Origin: Ruminococcus sp. AM22-13
GTDB lineage: Bacteria; Bacillota; Clostridia; Lachnospirales; Lachnospiraceae
Direction: 5' to 3'
NCBI RefSeq assembly: GCF_003471165.1
Contig: NZ_QRIL01000012.1
Coordinates: 1-64,000, forward strand
Length of the DNA: 64,000 bases
The notes under the pieces are model-generated. The model saw only the letters and a list, made by a program, of their open reading frames with translations, made no database searches and was not told where the DNA came from. Position 1 is the first letter of the stretch. Each line of letters opens with the position of its first letter. Of this stretch, positions 8,314 to 18,799 are shown piece by piece. Both the position numbers and the translations under genes were made by a program.

Positions 8314-9633
8314 ATGGCAGAAAAGATGAGAGAAGGAAAAATAAGATGTTCCTTTTGCCAGAAGACAGAAGACCAGGTAAGAAAACTGATCGCAGGTCCG
8401 GATGGTAAAGCATTCATTTGTGATGAATGTATTGGGATCTGTTCAGAAATCATGGAAGAGGAATTAAATCCTTATGATGACAGTGAAATCATGAACTCTG
8501 ATATCAATCTTCTGAAACCGGAAGAAATCCATGCAGTTCTGGATGATTATGTAATCGGACAGGATGCTGCGAAGAAAGCTCTTGCCGTTGCTGTTTATAA
8601 TCACTACAAGAGAATCCTTGCATCCAGAAATTCCGAGGTAGAGCTTCAGAAGAGTAATATTCTGATGCTTGGCCCAACAGGTTCCGGTAAGACATTACTC
8701 GCCCAGACACTTGCAAGACTTCTGAATGTACCATTTGCTATCGCAGATGCCACAACACTGACAGAGGCCGGTTATGTAGGTGAAGATGTTGAGAATATTC
8801 TTCTCAAGATCATTCAGGCGGCAGATTACGACATTGAGCGTGCACAGTATGGAATTATCTATATCGACGAGATTGATAAGATCACGAGAAAATCTGAAAA
8901 TGCATCTATTACACGTGATGTTTCAGGAGAAGGTGTACAGCAGGCTCTCTTAAAAATCCTTGAGGGAACAGTTGCAAGCGTTCCTCCGCAGGGTGGACGT
9001 AAGCATCCGCATCAGGAATTCATCCAGATTGATACGACCAATATCCTGTTTATCTGTGGTGGTGCTTTTGACGGAATCGAGAAGATCATTGAGTCCAGAC
9101 AGGACACCAAGTCTATCGGTTTTGGAGCAGAAGTTTCCGTAAAAGAAGAGAGGAATGTAGGAGAAGTTCTGAAGGATGTAATGCCGGAAGACTTTATCAA
9201 ATTCGGTCTGATTCCTGAGTTTATCGGACGTGTGCCGGTAGTTGTAACTCTGGATGCGCTTGATGAGAATGCACTGATCAGCATTCTGAAAGAGCCGAAG
9301 AACTCACTTACCAAACAGTATCATAAATTATTTGAGCTGGATGGCGTTGAGCTTAATTTCGAAGATGATGCGCTGCAGCTTGTTGCGAAGAAATCTCTGG
9401 AACGTAAGACTGGAGCCAGAGGACTTCGTGCAATCATGGAAGGTTCACTGATGGATCTGATGTATAAGATTCCGTCAGATGATACAATTCGTAAGTGCAT
9501 AATTACAAAAGATGTAGTAGAAGGCACCGGTGAGCCGGAGATCGTCCGCGGAGAAGCTCCTGCAAAGGCGAAGACAGCCGGAAGCAGAAGATCGTCCCGG
9601 ACACATAAGAAAGACAAGCCGGAAACAGCCTGA
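8314..9633 (+). CDS. clpX: ClpX unfoldase, ATPase subunit of ClpXP
   Basis: 439 residues. AAA+ ATPase that recognises, unfolds and threads substrates into ClpP. An N-terminal zinc-binding domain has the four Cys of CSFC and CDEC (residues 12-41 region). Walker A GPTGSGKT begins at residue 120; Walker B IYIDEIDK and the sensor region follow. The C-terminus is Lys/Arg-rich. AGAAAGGAT precedes the ATG. It lies between clpP and lon, as in many Firmicutes. Confidence 0.97.
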   Translation: MAEKMREGKIRCSFCQKTEDQVRKLIAGPDGKAFICDECIGICSEIMEEELNPYDDSEIMNSDINLLKPEEIHAVLDDYVIGQDAAKKALAVAVYNHYKRILASRNSEVELQKSNILMLGPTGSGKTLLAQTLARLLNVPFAIADATTLTEAGYVGEDVENILLKIIQAADYDIERAQYGIIYIDEIDKITRKSENASITRDVSGEGVQQALLKILEGTVASVPPQGGRKHPHQEFIQIDTTNILFICGGAFDGIEKIIESRQDTKSIGFGAEVSVKEERNVGEVLKDVMPEDFIKFGLIPEFIGRVPVVVTLDALDENALISILKEPKNSLTKQYHKLFELDGVELNFEDDALQLVAKKSLERKTGARGLRAIMEGSLMDLMYKIPSDDTIRKCIITKDVVEGTGEPEIVRGEAPAKAKTAGSRRSSRTHKKDKPETA

Positions 9634-9653
9634 TGAAAGGGACTGAACAATAA

Positions 9654-11969
9654 ATGACAAATCAGAATATGGTGCTGCCGGCGATCGCCCTCAGGGGAAC
9701 AACAATTCTTCCGGGGATGATCGTTCATTTTGACGTAAGCCGGGAACGCTCTGTCAAGGCGATTGAAGCAGCCATGCTTCATGACCAGAAGATTTTTCTG
9801 GTAACACAGATTGATCCTGAGGTGGAGACACCGGATCTGGCAGGCGTGTACCGCGTAGGAACTATCGCTTATATCAAGCAGGTTGTGAAGCTTCCTCAGA
9901 ACCTTCTGCGCGTACTTGTAGAAGGAACAGGACGCGCCACACTTGTGAAATTTGAGCAGGAATTTCCATTTATCAAAACTGAGATCACACCGGTTGATGA
10001 AGAAGAAATGCAGATGCCTGAGCCAGTGATGGAAGCCATGCACAGGAGTCTGAAAGAATTATTTCACAGATACTGCATGGAGAATGGAAAAGTCAGCAAA
10101 GAGCTGGTAGCACAGATTTTAAATATAGAGAATATAGAGGAACTTGTTGAGCAGATCGCGGTAAATATTCCGCTGTCTTATCAGAATAAACAGAAGATTC
10201 TGGAAGCACTGACACTGGAAGAACGCTATGAAGTTCTGGGTGCGATCTTAAGTAATGAGATTGAGATCATGCAGATTGGCAGAGATCTTCAGAAGAAAGT
10301 GAAAGCCAGAGTCGATAAGAATCAGAGAGAATATATTCTAAGAGAACAGCTGAAACTGATCCGTGAAGAACTGGGAGAAGACAATACTGCAGATGATGCA
10401 GAGGAGTTTAAGAAGAAGCTTCAGGAGCTTCAGGCCAGTGATGAAGTAAAAGAGAAGATCAGCAAGGAGATCGAGAGATTTAAGAATACCAACACCAATG
10501 TTTCTGAGAATGCGGTACTCCGTGGTTATATTGAGACAATGCTGTCGCTTCCATGGGATAAGAAATCTGTGGATTCCGATGATCTGAAAGAAGCCTGGAA
10601 AGTACTCCAGGATGGTCATTACGGATTAAAAGATGTAAAAGAGCGCGTGATGGAATTCCTTTCTGTCCGTAAACTGACACATAAAGGGAAAAGCCCGATT
10701 CTCTGTCTCGTGGGACCTCCGGGAACAGGTAAGACATCTATTGCCAAGTCCATTGCAGAAGCTATGCATAAGAAATATGTGCGCATCTGTCTGGGCGGTG
10801 TACGAGATGAGGCAGAGATCCGTGGTCACAGAAAAACTTATGTAGGTGCTATGCCAGGTAGAATCACAGCTGCATTACAGCAGGCAGGCGTAAGTAATCC
10901 ACTGATGCTTCTTGATGAAATCGATAAGACCAGCAGTGATTACAAAGGAGATACCTCAGCAGCGCTTCTTGAGGTGCTTGATCCGGAGCAGAACAGCAGA
11001 TTTCTGGATCATTATATAGAAGTTCCACAGGATCTCTCAGAGGTACTGTTTATTGCCACTGCAAATGATGTTCAGGGAATCCCGAGACCTCTTCTTGACC
11101 GTATGGAACTGATCGAGATCGCAGGCTACACAGAGAATGAGAAAGAGCACATTGCAAAAGAACATCTGATTCCAAAACAGATGGAAGAGAATGGTATCGA
11201 GAAAGGAAAGTTGACGATTCAGACAGCAGCCCTTAAGAAGATCATCAATAATTATACAAAAGAAGCCGGAGTTCGAAATCTGGAGAGAACCATTGGTCAG
11301 ATCTGCAGAAAAACTGCGCGATTGATCATGGAAGAAGATAAGAAAAAAGTCACAATTACTTCTAAGAACCTGTCAGATTTTCTTGGAAAAGAACATTTCA
11401 ATTATCTTATGGCAAATAAGAAAGATGAGATTGGTATTTCACGTGGTCTTGCATGGACACAGGTAGGTGGAGATACACTTCAGATCGAGGTCAATGTAAT
11501 GCCAGGAAAAGGCGAGCTTATGCTTACCGGACAGCTTGGCGATGTGATGAAGGAGTCTGCACAGGCGGGAATCACTTACATTCGCTCCATTGCTTCAGAT
11601 TATAAAGTAGAACCGGAATTTTTTCAGGAAAACGATATTCATGTGCACATTCCGGAGGGAGCAGTGCCAAAAGACGGACCATCCGCGGGTATTACCATGG
11701 CAACTGCCATTCTTTCCGCTATTATCAAGAAGCCGGTAAGAGCAGACCTTGCCATGACCGGTGAGATTACACTGAGAGGAAGAGTACTTCCAATCGGTGG
11801 TTTAAAAGAGAAACTTCTTGCCGCAAAATATGCGAAGATCAAAGAAGTATTAGTACCGGCAGAGAATAAGCCGGATATTCAGGAATTAGATAAAGAAATC
11901 ACAGACGGACTTACTATCACATTTGTAAGTTCTATGAAAGAAGTACTGAATAAAGCACTTGTATCCTGA
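9654..11969 (+). CDS. lon: ATP-dependent protease La
   Basis: 771 residues, standard LonA. It degrades damaged and short-lived regulatory proteins. The N-terminal substrate-binding domain begins [14 protein letters not shown]. Walker [10 protein letters not shown] starts at about residue 354 in the AAA+ domain. The C-terminal Ser-Lys dyad protease has Ser677 in KDGPSAG. The gene starts 20 bases after the clpX stop, so the two are likely co-transcribed; its ribosome binding site (AAAGGGA) is weak. Confidence 0.97.
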   Translation: MTNQNMVLPAIALRGTTILPGMIVHFDVSRERSVKAIEAAMLHDQKIFLVTQIDPEVETPDLAGVYRVGTIAYIKQVVKLPQNLLRVLVEGTGRATLVKFEQEFPFIKTEITPVDEEEMQMPEPVMEAMHRSLKELFHRYCMENGKVSKELVAQILNIENIEELVEQIAVNIPLSYQNKQKILEALTLEERYEVLGAILSNEIEIMQIGRDLQKKVKARVDKNQREYILREQLKLIREELGEDNTADDAEEFKKKLQELQASDEVKEKISKEIERFKNTNTNVSENAVLRGYIETMLSLPWDKKSVDSDDLKEAWKVLQDGHYGLKDVKERVMEFLSVRKLTHKGKSPILCLVGPPGTGKTSIAKSIAEAMHKKYVRICLGGVRDEAEIRGHRKTYVGAMPGRITAALQQAGVSNPLMLLDEIDKTSSDYKGDTSAALLEVLDPEQNSRFLDHYIEVPQDLSEVLFIATANDVQGIPRPLLDRMELIEIAGYTENEKEHIAKEHLIPKQMEENGIEKGKLTIQTAALKKIINNYTKEAGVRNLERTIGQICRKTARLIMEEDKKKVTITSKNLSDFLGKEHFNYLMANKKDEIGISRGLAWTQVGGDTLQIEVNVMPGKGELMLTGQLGDVMKESAQAGITYIRSIASDYKVEPEFFQENDIHVHIPEGAVPKDGPSAGITMATAILSAIIKKPVRADLAMTGEITLRGRVLPIGGLKEKLLAAKYAKIKEVLVPAENKPDIQELDKEITDGLTITFVSSMKEVLNKALVS

Positions 11970-11989
11970 TAACACAGTAATGATAAAGA

Positions 11990-12011
11990 GCATTACTCAG
12001 AATCGAAGTGA
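11990..12011 (+). repeat. Dispersed hairpin repeat, copy 3
   Basis: GCATTACTCAGAATCGAAGT and the following GA nearly duplicate the sequence at 1345-1365, with two substitutions and one extra base. It lies just before the lon-ysxC hairpin. Confidence 0.5.
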
Positions 12012-12020
12012 ACAGCAAAC

Positions 12021-12052
12021 AAAGAGCCAGTCTGGGAAATGACTGACTCTTT
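12021..12052 (+). terminator. Hairpin between lon and ysxC
   Basis: AAAGAGCCAGTC (12021-12032) pairs with GACTGACTCTTT (12041-12052) with one wobble. No T-run follows, so it may be a weak terminator or a processing stem rather than a full stop. Confidence 0.6.
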
Positions 12053-12079
12053 GCTGTGAAAATAAAAGCGAGGAAATCA

Positions 12080-12685
12080 ATGGTTATTAAGAATGTATCA
12101 TTAGATATCGTCTGTGGCATCACCAGTAAGCTTCCGGATACCAACAGACCGGAGGTTGCATTTGCAGGAAAATCAAATGTAGGAAAATCATCTCTGATCA
12201 ACGGACTGATGAATCGGAAATCTCTTGCCAGAACAAGTGCGCAGCCGGGAAAAACACAGACCATTAACTTTTACAATATCAATGAAACTATGTATCTGGT
12301 AGACCTGCCTGGCTATGGATATGCAAAGGTTTCACAGTCTGAGAAAGAAAAATGGGGCAAGATGATCGAGAGATATCTTCATACATCCAAAGATCTCAAA
12401 GCTGTTTTTCTTCTCATTGACATCCGTCATGATCCATCTGCAAATGACAAGATGATGTATGACTGGATCCTGAATAATGGTTATGAGCCGATCATTATAG
12501 CGACCAAGCTTGACAAGCTCAAACGAAGCCAGGTTCAGAAGAATATCAAAGCAATCAAAGAAGGGCTGAAGCTGAGCAAAGATGGCATCATCATTCCTTT
12601 TTCCGCTGAAACAAAGCAGGGAAGAGATGAAATCTGGACTCTGATCGATGAGTTGACCGGACTGGCAGCTACTGAAGAAGCCTGA
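12080..12685 (+). CDS. ysxC: Ribosome biogenesis GTP-binding protein YsxC/EngB
   Basis: 201 residues. GTPase needed for late assembly of the large ribosomal subunit. G1 is GKSNVGKSS, G3 DLPGYGYAK, G4 TKLDK and G5 near PFSAETKQG, all in the usual order. A GTG at 12056 would add eight residues, but GCGAGGA ends six to seven bases before the ATG at 12080, which gives the normal family start (MVIKN). It sits directly downstream of lon, the usual Firmicutes arrangement. Confidence 0.95.
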   Translation: MVIKNVSLDIVCGITSKLPDTNRPEVAFAGKSNVGKSSLINGLMNRKSLARTSAQPGKTQTINFYNINETMYLVDLPGYGYAKVSQSEKEKWGKMIERYLHTSKDLKAVFLLIDIRHDPSANDKMMYDWILNNGYEPIIIATKLDKLKRSQVQKNIKAIKEGLKLSKDGIIIPFSAETKQGRDEIWTLIDELTGLAATEEA

Positions 12686-12785
12686 GAAAATAAAATGTTA
12701 CTGAATAGTTGCTGTCCGTTGATTGCAGAGTACATTTTCTGAGAATAAAATGGACAGTGAATACAAATACGAGGACAAAAATATT

Positions 12786-13631
12786 ATGGGAATTATCAAG
12801 GCGTTCAAGCTGGGATTTGACTATCTCAAGTATGATGAAGATGGCAACGTGCAGGATACGCAGCGTGCTGTCAATGATGTAAACCTGGACATTGAAGCCG
12901 GACAATTCGTGGCTATTCTGGGACATAATGGTTCTGGAAAATCTACTCTTGCAAAGCATTTGAATGCGCTTCTCATTCCGACGGAAGGGACGTTATGGGT
13001 AGATGGGATTGACACGTCTAAAGAGCCGGAATTATGGAAAGTCCGCCAGAAAGCGGGCATGGTTTTTCAGAATCCTGACAATCAGATCATAGGAACTGTG
13101 GTAGAAGAAGATGTAGGTTTCGGACCGGAGAACATGGGAGTGCCGACAGAGAAAATCTGGGAGCGAGTAGATGAGAGCCTGAAAAAGACAGGCATGACCT
13201 CTTATCGTTATCATTCTCCGAATAAGCTTTCCGGAGGTCAGAAGCAGAGAGTTGCTATTGCCGGTGTGATGGCAATGCGTCCGAAATGCATCATTCTGGA
13301 TGAGCCAACTGCGATGCTTGATCCGAATGGACGAAAGGAAGTTCTGGAGGCAGTCAGTGATCTTAATAAGCAAGAGGGAGTGACTGTAATTCTGATCACA
13401 CACTATATGGAAGAGGTTGTACGCGCAGATAAAGTATATGTGATGGACAGCGGAGAAGTAGTGATGCAGGGAACACCGAAGGAGATTTTTTCTCAGGTGG
13501 AGACTCTGAAGGAATACAGACTGGATGTGCCACAGGTAACACTTCTGGCACATGAACTTCATAAAGCCGGAGTGGATATTCCGGAGGGAATACTGACTAC
13601 AGAGGAGCTGGTGAATGCCTTATGTCTATAG
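12786..13631 (+). CDS. ecfA1: ECF transporter ATPase A1
   Basis: 281 residues with this start. One of two ATPases of the group II energy-coupling factor transporter, which powers uptake of vitamins by interchangeable S components. Walker [10 protein letters not shown], signature [12 protein letters not shown], and Walker [13 protein letters not shown] are visible. An upstream ATG at 12750 is also in frame; I prefer 12786 because the family begins MGII and CGAGGA lies about ten bases before. It overlaps ecfA2 by 10 bases. Confidence 0.94.
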   Translation: MGIIKAFKLGFDYLKYDEDGNVQDTQRAVNDVNLDIEAGQFVAILGHNGSGKSTLAKHLNALLIPTEGTLWVDGIDTSKEPELWKVRQKAGMVFQNPDNQIIGTVVEEDVGFGPENMGVPTEKIWERVDESLKKTGMTSYRYHSPNKLSGGQKQRVAIAGVMAMRPKCIILDEPTAMLDPNGRKEVLEAVSDLNKQEGVTVILITHYMEEVVRADKVYVMDSGEVVMQGTPKEIFSQVETLKEYRLDVPQVTLLAHELHKAGVDIPEGILTTEELVNALCL

Positions 13632-14530
13632 AATTAAAGAATGTAACATACACTTACAGTCCGGGAACTGCTTATGAAATCCATGCACTAAAAGATGTAA
13701 ATCTTTCTATTCCGGATGGACAGTTTATTGGAATTATCGGGCATACAGGAAGCGGAAAGTCTACCCTGATCCAGCATTTTAATGCACTGATCCGTCCGAC
13801 TTCCGGTACGATCACATACAATGGAGAGGATATCTGGGGAGAGAAATACGACCGCCGTGCACTGCGAAGTGAGGTAGGCCTGGTATTTCAGTATCCGGAG
13901 CATCAGCTTTTCGAGAATGATGTCCTTTCTGATGTCTGCTTTGGACCGATGAATCAGGGACTGTCCAGAGAAGAGGCAGAAGTAGAAGCTAAGAAAGCAT
14001 TGCAGCATGTAGGTTTTAAGGAAGAAAATTATAGCAAATCCCCGTTTGAACTTTCAGGTGGACAGAAGAAACGAGTTGCGATTGCCGGAGTTCTGGCTAT
14101 GAACCCGAAAATTCTCATTCTGGACGAGCCGACTGCAGGTCTGGATCCGAAAGGGCGGGATGATATCCTTGATCAGATTGCAGAGCTTCATAAAGTAAGA
14201 GGAATTACGATTATCCTTGTATCTCACAGTATGGAGGATATTGCCAAATATGCGGAGAGACTGATCGTAGTCAATGATGGAGAAATAGCCTATGATGATG
14301 CGCCGAAGGCAGTATTTGCCCATTACAGAGAACTGGAAGCTATGGGACTTGCAGCTCCTCAGATCACATATATCATGCATGCTCTCAAAGAAAAAGGACT
14401 GGATGTAGATGTGACCGCAACTACGGTGGAGGAAGCGAAAGAGAATATTCTGGCAGTGCTGAAAAAGACTGCTCCGGAGAAGCTGCTCCGTACAGATGAG
14501 AAGGAAAATAAGGGAGGACAGGAAGCATGA
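13622..14530 (+). CDS. ecfA2: ECF transporter ATPase A2
   Basis: 302 residues. Second ATPase of the ECF module. Walker [10 protein letters not shown], signature [13 protein letters not shown] and Walker [13 protein letters not shown] are present. The C-terminal 30 residues are Lys/Glu-rich. Its start overlaps the end of ecfA1 and its stop overlaps the ecfT ATG, so the three are translationally coupled and made in fixed proportion. Confidence 0.95.
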   Translation: MSIELKNVTYTYSPGTAYEIHALKDVNLSIPDGQFIGIIGHTGSGKSTLIQHFNALIRPTSGTITYNGEDIWGEKYDRRALRSEVGLVFQYPEHQLFENDVLSDVCFGPMNQGLSREEAEVEAKKALQHVGFKEENYSKSPFELSGGQKKRVAIAGVLAMNPKILILDEPTAGLDPKGRDDILDQIAELHKVRGITIILVSHSMEDIAKYAERLIVVNDGEIAYDDAPKAVFAHYRELEAMGLAAPQITYIMHALKEKGLDVDVTATTVEEAKENILAVLKKTAPEKLLRTDEKENKGGQEA

Positions 14531-15330
14531 TCCGAGACATTACATTAGGACAGTACTATCCTGCCAAATCTGTTCTTCACAGAATGGACCCAAGAGCGAA
14601 GCTGGTAGGTACACTTGTATTTATTATTTCTGTATTTGTATTTCATACATTTCCGGGATATGCAGTAGCAACTTTATTTCTGGCAGGCATGATCATAATC
14701 TCAAAAGTTCCGCCGAAATTCATGTTCAAGGGACTGAAAGCAATCGTAATGCTGCTTATGATCACTGTAGTATTTAACATCCTGCTGACTCCAGGAAAAG
14801 TTCTCTGGCAGTGGGGAATCTTTCATGTAACAGAAGAAGGCCTGAAACTTGCCGGAAGAATGGCTATCCGCCTGACTTATCTTGTGATTGGTTCTTCCGT
14901 TATGACACTGACAACCACGCCAAATCAGCTTACAGACGGTTTGGAACGTCTGCTCAGACCACTGAATAAACTTCATGTACCAATCCATGAGATTGCCATG
15001 ATGATGTCCATTGCATTAAGATTTATCCCGATTCTTCTTGAAGAGACAGATAAGATCATGAAAGCACAGATTGCACGTGGCGCAGATTTTGAAAACGGAA
15101 ATCTGATCCAGAAAGCTAAGAACATGATTCCACTTCTGGTACCGCTGTTTATTTCCGCATTCCGCAGAGCCAACGATCTGGCAATGGCGATGGAAGCAAG
15201 ATGCTATCACGGCGGAGACAACAGAACCCAGATGAAACCTCTGCATTATGAAAGCAGAGACTATATTGCGTATGTGGTGATGTTTGCTTATCTGGGAATT
15301 GCGATTGTATTTAGAATCGTTGGAATTTAA
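14527..15330 (+). CDS. ecfT: ECF transporter transmembrane component T
   Basis: 267 residues. Membrane scaffold that couples EcfA1/EcfA2 to the S component. Several hydrophobic helices are seen (residues 30-60, 70-90, 115-130 and the C-terminal helix), with the coupling-helix signature ARGADF near residues 181-186 and EARCYHGG near 224-231. No S component gene is in the window, as expected for the shared group II module. Confidence 0.94.
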   Translation: MIRDITLGQYYPAKSVLHRMDPRAKLVGTLVFIISVFVFHTFPGYAVATLFLAGMIIISKVPPKFMFKGLKAIVMLLMITVVFNILLTPGKVLWQWGIFHVTEEGLKLAGRMAIRLTYLVIGSSVMTLTTTPNQLTDGLERLLRPLNKLHVPIHEIAMMMSIALRFIPILLEETDKIMKAQIARGADFENGNLIQKAKNMIPLLVPLFISAFRRANDLAMAMEARCYHGGDNRTQMKPLHYESRDYIAYVVMFAYLGIAIVFRIVGI

Positions 15331-15363
15331 AAAATGGTATTGTGTCAAATTTTTCAGATTTTT

Positions 15364-15393
15364 TTCAAGTATGCTCCAGCAGGCATGTTTGAA
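15364..15393 (+). terminator. Hairpin after ecfT
   Basis: TTCAA and an inner ATGC pair with GCAT and TTGAA around CTCCAGCAGG. T-rich tracts lie on both sides. A further stem (TATGCTG with CAGCATA, about 15425-15460) follows before truA. Confidence 0.5.
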
Positions 15394-15536
15394 AAGTTTT
15401 TGAGTTTGACATCATAATAATTTATATGCTGTGATCCTATAGAAAGGGTTGCAGCATATTGTTTATACCAGATACGATAAAAACTTCTGGATAAAATTTT
15501 GTGTCATCTCTATCAGAATTTATTGGAGGAAAACAG

Positions 15537-16277
15537 ATGAAAAGAATTGGACTTGTAGTTGCATATGACGGTACAAATTACTGTGGTTGGCAGACACAGC
15601 CAAACGGAATTACCGTGCAGGGGGTATTAAATGATACCCTGTCAGAACTTCTTGGTGAAAAGATAGAAACGATTGGCGCAAGCCGTACAGACGCAGGTGT
15701 TCATGCTATGGGAAACGTGGCGGTATTTGACACTAACACTCGTATCCCCGGAGAAAAAATTTCTTATGCACTTAACCAGCGGCTTCCTGAGGATATCCGC
15801 ATTCAGCTTTCTGAAGAAGTAGAGCCGGATTTCCATCCTCGTTACTGTGACAGCGAGAAAACGTATGAATACCGCATTCTGAACCGCAAATTTCCGGTTC
15901 CTACAGAGCGGTTATACACATATTTCTATCACTATAAACTAGACGTAGATAAGATGAAGGCTGCAACCTCATATCTGATCGGACAGCATGATTTTGCCTC
16001 TTTCTGCGGTGCAAAAGCACAGGTAAAAACCACCATCCGCACAGTGACAGGAATTGATGTATGGCGTGACGGAGATATCGTAACCATTCGTGTGACAGGA
16101 ACAGGATTCCTCTACAACATGGTCCGCATCATTTCCGGAACCCTGATTGAGGTAGGAAACGGACAGTACCCGCCGGAAAGAGTAAAAACGATCCTGGAAG
16201 CCTGCAACCGCGAAATGGCAGGTCCGACAGCACCGGCGCAGGGACTCACATTAATGGGAATTGAATTTTTTGACTAG
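15537..16277 (+). CDS. truA: tRNA pseudouridine(38-40) synthase
   Basis: 246 residues. Converts uridine to pseudouridine at positions 38-40 of tRNA anticodon arms. The catalytic Asp is residue 52 in GASRTDAGVHA. The typical start KRIGLVVAYDGTNYCGWQ is present. An upstream in-frame ATG at 15501 is rejected because GGAGGA (15525-15530) fits the ATG at 15537. It follows the ECF module and precedes rplM-rpsI, the common Firmicutes order. Confidence 0.96.
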   Translation: MKRIGLVVAYDGTNYCGWQTQPNGITVQGVLNDTLSELLGEKIETIGASRTDAGVHAMGNVAVFDTNTRIPGEKISYALNQRLPEDIRIQLSEEVEPDFHPRYCDSEKTYEYRILNRKFPVPTERLYTYFYHYKLDVDKMKAATSYLIGQHDFASFCGAKAQVKTTIRTVTGIDVWRDGDIVTIRVTGTGFLYNMVRIISGTLIEVGNGQYPPERVKTILEACNREMAGPTAPAQGLTLMGIEFFD

Positions 16278-16331
16278 AAAATAAAAAAAGGGGGAGTAAC
16301 GAAAAAAGTTGAAAAAACGACATAAAATCTA

Positions 16332-16360
16332 TTGACAGAAACAGGTCATTATAATATAAT
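16332..16360 (+). promoter_or_regulatory. Promoter of rplM-rpsI
   Basis: TTGACA at 16332-16337 and TATAAT at 16355-16360 are separated by exactly 17 bases. This gives a transcript leader of about 165 bases before rplM. Confidence 0.85.
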
Positions 16361-16366
16361 AACCAA

Positions 16367-16532
16367 ATGTGACGTAGTGCGAAATGCTTAAGCCAATAGC
16401 CCAGGCGAAAGTATTTATCAGCGGTTTCGGACATTTCCGCGTTTTTTAGCACCGGCGTTTCCAATAACTTATATTCGCGGGAAATTCCGCGGTTAATTAA
16501 ACTATCGTTGATAAATAACAGGAGGTAAAACC
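16367..16532 (+). promoter_or_regulatory. Leader of rplM-rpsI, possible attenuator
   Basis: The leader has a GCGG/CCGC stem ending in a T-run (about 16421-16448) and a CGCGG/CCGCG stem (about 16478-16493). Autoregulatory L13 leaders are known in Firmicutes; whether this is one cannot be decided by eye. Confidence 0.35.
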
Positions 16533-16961
16533 ATGCAGACTTATATGGCTAATCCAGATAAAATCGAAAGAAAATGGTATGTAGTTGACGCTGATGGATG
16601 CACTCTTGGCCGTCTGGCTTCCGGAGTAGCAAGCGTTTTAAGAGGAAAGAATAAACCACAGTTTACACCACACGTAGACACAGGTGATTATGTAATCATC
16701 GTAAACGCTGACAAGATCAAAGTTACAGGTAAGAAATTAGAGCAGAAAATCTACTACAATCACTCCGATTATGTAGGTGGTATGAGAGAAACCACATTAA
16801 AAGAAATGTTAGCAAAGAAACCTGAGAGAGTTATCGAGCTCGCAGTTAAAGGTATGCTTCCAAAAGGACCTTTAGGAAGAAGCATGTACAAGAAACTTTT
16901 CGTATATGCAGGACCGGAACACAAACATGAAGCTCAGAAACCAGAAGCTTTAACATTTTAA
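16533..16961 (+). CDS. rplM: 50S ribosomal protein L13 (uL13)
   Basis: 142 residues, standard length. Early-assembling protein of the large subunit. The start [20 protein letters not shown], the segment GRLAS and the C-terminal [20 protein letters not shown] are typical. AGGAGGT precedes the ATG by eight bases. It is followed by rpsI after 17 bases; the two form a conserved operon. Confidence 0.98.
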   Translation: MQTYMANPDKIERKWYVVDADGCTLGRLASGVASVLRGKNKPQFTPHVDTGDYVIIVNADKIKVTGKKLEQKIYYNHSDYVGGMRETTLKEMLAKKPERVIELAVKGMLPKGPLGRSMYKKLFVYAGPEHKHEAQKPEALTF

Positions 16962-16978
16962 TTAGGAGGTAGAAAACA

Positions 16979-17371
16979 TTGGCTAGCGCAAAATTCTACG
17001 GAACAGGAAGAAGAAAAAAATCAATCGCAAGAGTTTATCTTGTACCTGGAACCGGTAAGATCACAATCAATAAAAGAGATATCGATGAATATTTTGGATT
17101 AGATACACTGAAAGTTATCGTTCGTCAGCCTTTAACTGCAACAGAAACAGAAGGCAAATTCGACGTATTAGTTAACGTTCATGGTGGTGGATACACAGGA
17201 CAGGCTGGTGCCATCAGACATGGTGTTGCAAGAGCCCTTCTTCAGGCAGACAACGACTACAGACCAGTTCTGAAAGCTGCTGGATTCTTAACACGTGATC
17301 CACGTATGAAAGAACGTAAGAAATACGGCCTCAAAGCCGCTCGTCGCGCTCCGCAGTTCAGCAAGCGATAA
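16979..17371 (+). CDS. rpsI: 30S ribosomal protein S9 (uS9)
   Basis: 130 residues. Its C-terminal tail (ending FSKR) reaches the P-site tRNA. The start codon is TTG, chosen because AGGAGGT lies nine bases before and the protein then starts [12 protein letters not shown], the usual N-terminus. The family motif [14 protein letters not shown] is present. The reading frame is intact to its natural end although a conjugative element begins just downstream; the 3' end of rpsI is a known attachment site for Firmicutes ICEs. Confidence 0.97.
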   Translation: MASAKFYGTGRRKKSIARVYLVPGTGKITINKRDIDEYFGLDTLKVIVRQPLTATETEGKFDVLVNVHGGGYTGQAGAIRHGVARALLQADNDYRPVLKAAGFLTRDPRMKERKKYGLKAARRAPQFSKR

Positions 17372-17391
17372 TCTACAGCTTAATAATGCTA

Positions 17392-17427
17392 AAAAAGCCC
17401 GGAAATACGCCATTTTCCGGGCTTTTT
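17392..17427 (+). terminator. Terminator after rpsI
   Basis: AAAAAGCCCGGAAA (17392-17405) pairs perfectly with TTTCCGGGCTTTTT (17414-17427). Confidence 0.9.
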
Positions 17428-17496
17428 CTATGCCTGAAATCGCCTGATTCCGATGGTGAAATTTGAGGAAATTTGACTTCAAATTAACCCATTTTG

Positions 17497-17557
17497 ATGG
17501 GTTTACCATGGGTTTACGGCCTATTTTTGAGCCTAATGGGTGGGAAAATGGGTTTAC
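17497..17557 (+). repeat. Three direct repeats, likely integrase arm sites at ICE left end
   Basis: ATGGGTTTAC occurs at 17497-17506, 17508-17517 and 17548-17557, with an inverted AACCCAT just before. Direct repeats of about 10 bases close to an element end are typical arm-type binding sites of tyrosine integrases. The rest of the 433-base gap between rpsI and the antirepressor contains a TGTCAG/CTGACA stem (17642-17669) and the hairpin signal at 17702. Confidence 0.5.
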
Positions 17558-17690
17558 AGAAGGCCATTTTGGAGGGGAAATTAGCCCCATATCCTTGACA
17601 GATTTTCGGCAAAAATCCGGCTGAAACGGAATGAAAAACAGTGTCAGGTTCGTTTGGCGAGTTCTGACAAATTCTGCAAAAATTTAATAT

Positions 17691-17760
17691 CAGGTATCCT
17701 GTTACATAGAGCCTTGGCTCATTCTTTGAAAACGAGAATGGGTCGAGGCTCTATTTTTTT
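17691..17760 (+). promoter_or_regulatory. Hairpin-TTACATAG signal A with terminator
   Basis: A small CAGG-TAT-CCTG stem leads directly into TTACATAG (17702-17709). TAGAGCC (17707-17713) then starts a long stem that closes at GGCTCTA (17747-17753) and is followed by a T-run. The second stem is an 18-pair hairpin including wobbles. It lies ahead of the first ICE gene. Confidence 0.65.
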
Positions 17761-17804
17761 CGCCCGAAATCCGGCGAGACAAATTTGAGCAGGAGGTAAC
17801 AGGT

Positions 17805-18635
17805 ATGACGGATTTCAATCAGAAGACCCATGACACCGATGTGGGCAGTCATGGCGGACAGTCAAGGCAGATGATGGAGGTGTTTGAGAACCAGGAGTTT
17901 GGTTCGATCCGCGTGTTGCAAGAGGCGGGCAAGACCTTCTTCTGTGCAAGCGATGTGGCGAAAGCGTTGGGGTATGTGAATCCCTACGCCGCAGTGAAAC
18001 GCCATTGCAGAGGCCCCCTAACGAAACGCGAGGGGGTCGTTCAGAAGGTGAATCAGTATGGAGATGCTGGAGAGCAGGTCGTTGAAATCTCCTTTATCAC
18101 AGAAGGCGATGTTTACCGGCTGATCGTTCACAGCAAGCTGCCATCGGCAGAACGATTTGAACACTGGGTGTTTGATGAAGTTCTCCCGTCCATTCGCAAG
18201 CATGGTGTGTATATGAGCGATTCCATTTTGGATCAGGTGATTCAGCATCCGGAGGTCATCTACACACTGGCACAGGAGCTTGTAGCCGAGAGAGAGCAGC
18301 TTGAGGGTATCCGCAAACAGCTGGATGCGGCACAGCCCAAGGCAGACTACTTCGACACCTTTGTAAATTCGGAAGATTGCACCTGCATCCGGAATTTCTG
18401 TAAGGAAATCGGAATCCCAGAGAAGACGGCAGTAGCTCTCTTACTGGATCACCGCTATCTGTACCGCAGTCCAAGCGGCTGGCTGATGCCTTTTGCAGAC
18501 AAATCTGCAAGGGGCTATTTTATTGTCCGGGATTGCTACGGCAGAAGCGGAAAACTGGTGCAGCAGACGAGAGTGACCTGCAAGGGAAAGAATCATCTCT
18601 TCAAGTTGTTTAAGAAATGGGGTGTGATCGAATGA
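17805..18635 (+). CDS. Phage-type antirepressor with BRO N-terminal domain
   Basis: 276 residues. An N-terminal BRO/ANT-like domain covers about residues 25-125 (FGSIRVLQEAGKTFFCASDV and the following VAKALGY), and a C-terminal KilA-C/ANT-like domain about 170-276. Such proteins counter repressors or bind DNA in phages and mobile elements. AGGAGG lies eight to ten bases upstream. It is the first gene of the ICE and overlaps the next start by four bases. Its role in switching on the ICE is inferred from family behaviour. Confidence 0.8.
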   Translation: MTDFNQKTHDTDVGSHGGQSRQMMEVFENQEFGSIRVLQEAGKTFFCASDVAKALGYVNPYAAVKRHCRGPLTKREGVVQKVNQYGDAGEQVVEISFITEGDVYRLIVHSKLPSAERFEHWVFDEVLPSIRKHGVYMSDSILDQVIQHPEVIYTLAQELVAEREQLEGIRKQLDAAQPKADYFDTFVNSEDCTCIRNFCKEIGIPEKTAVALLLDHRYLYRSPSGWLMPFADKSARGYFIVRDCYGRSGKLVQQTRVTCKGKNHLFKLFKKWGVIE

Positions 18636-18799
18636 CGCTTTTTACAGAGGGACGCCTTCAGGCGTTTGAACGCATGATGCAGGATACCGGCAAATACCAT
18701 CGACGGGAGGACAGCGAAGATCGTTCGCGCAAATGTCCGAAGAAAAAAACGGAGCCTGCGAAAAAGGATGGTGAGCACCATGCCGGTATTCAGGGTTGA
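18632..18799 (+). CDS. Small basic hypothetical protein
   Basis: 55 residues, rich in Lys, Arg and Glu, with Cys-Pro in the middle (RSRKCPKKKTEPAKK). The ATG overlaps the stop of the antirepressor (ATGA), and the gene overlaps the start of the replication initiator by 20-30 bases, which suggests translational coupling. No family is recognised. Small charged ORFs in this place are common in Tn1549-like elements. Confidence 0.5.
   Translation: MTLFTEGRLQAFERMMQDTGKYHRREDSEDRSRKCPKKKTEPAKKDGEHHAGIQG

Noticed and set aside
12056..12079. GTG start for ysxC
   Set aside because: It lies within the lon-ysxC hairpin region and lacks a site; ATG 12080 has a good one and fits the family.
16979..17371. 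rpsI disrupted by ICE integration
   Set aside because: The reading frame and the characteristic C-terminal FSKR are intact; the element lies downstream.
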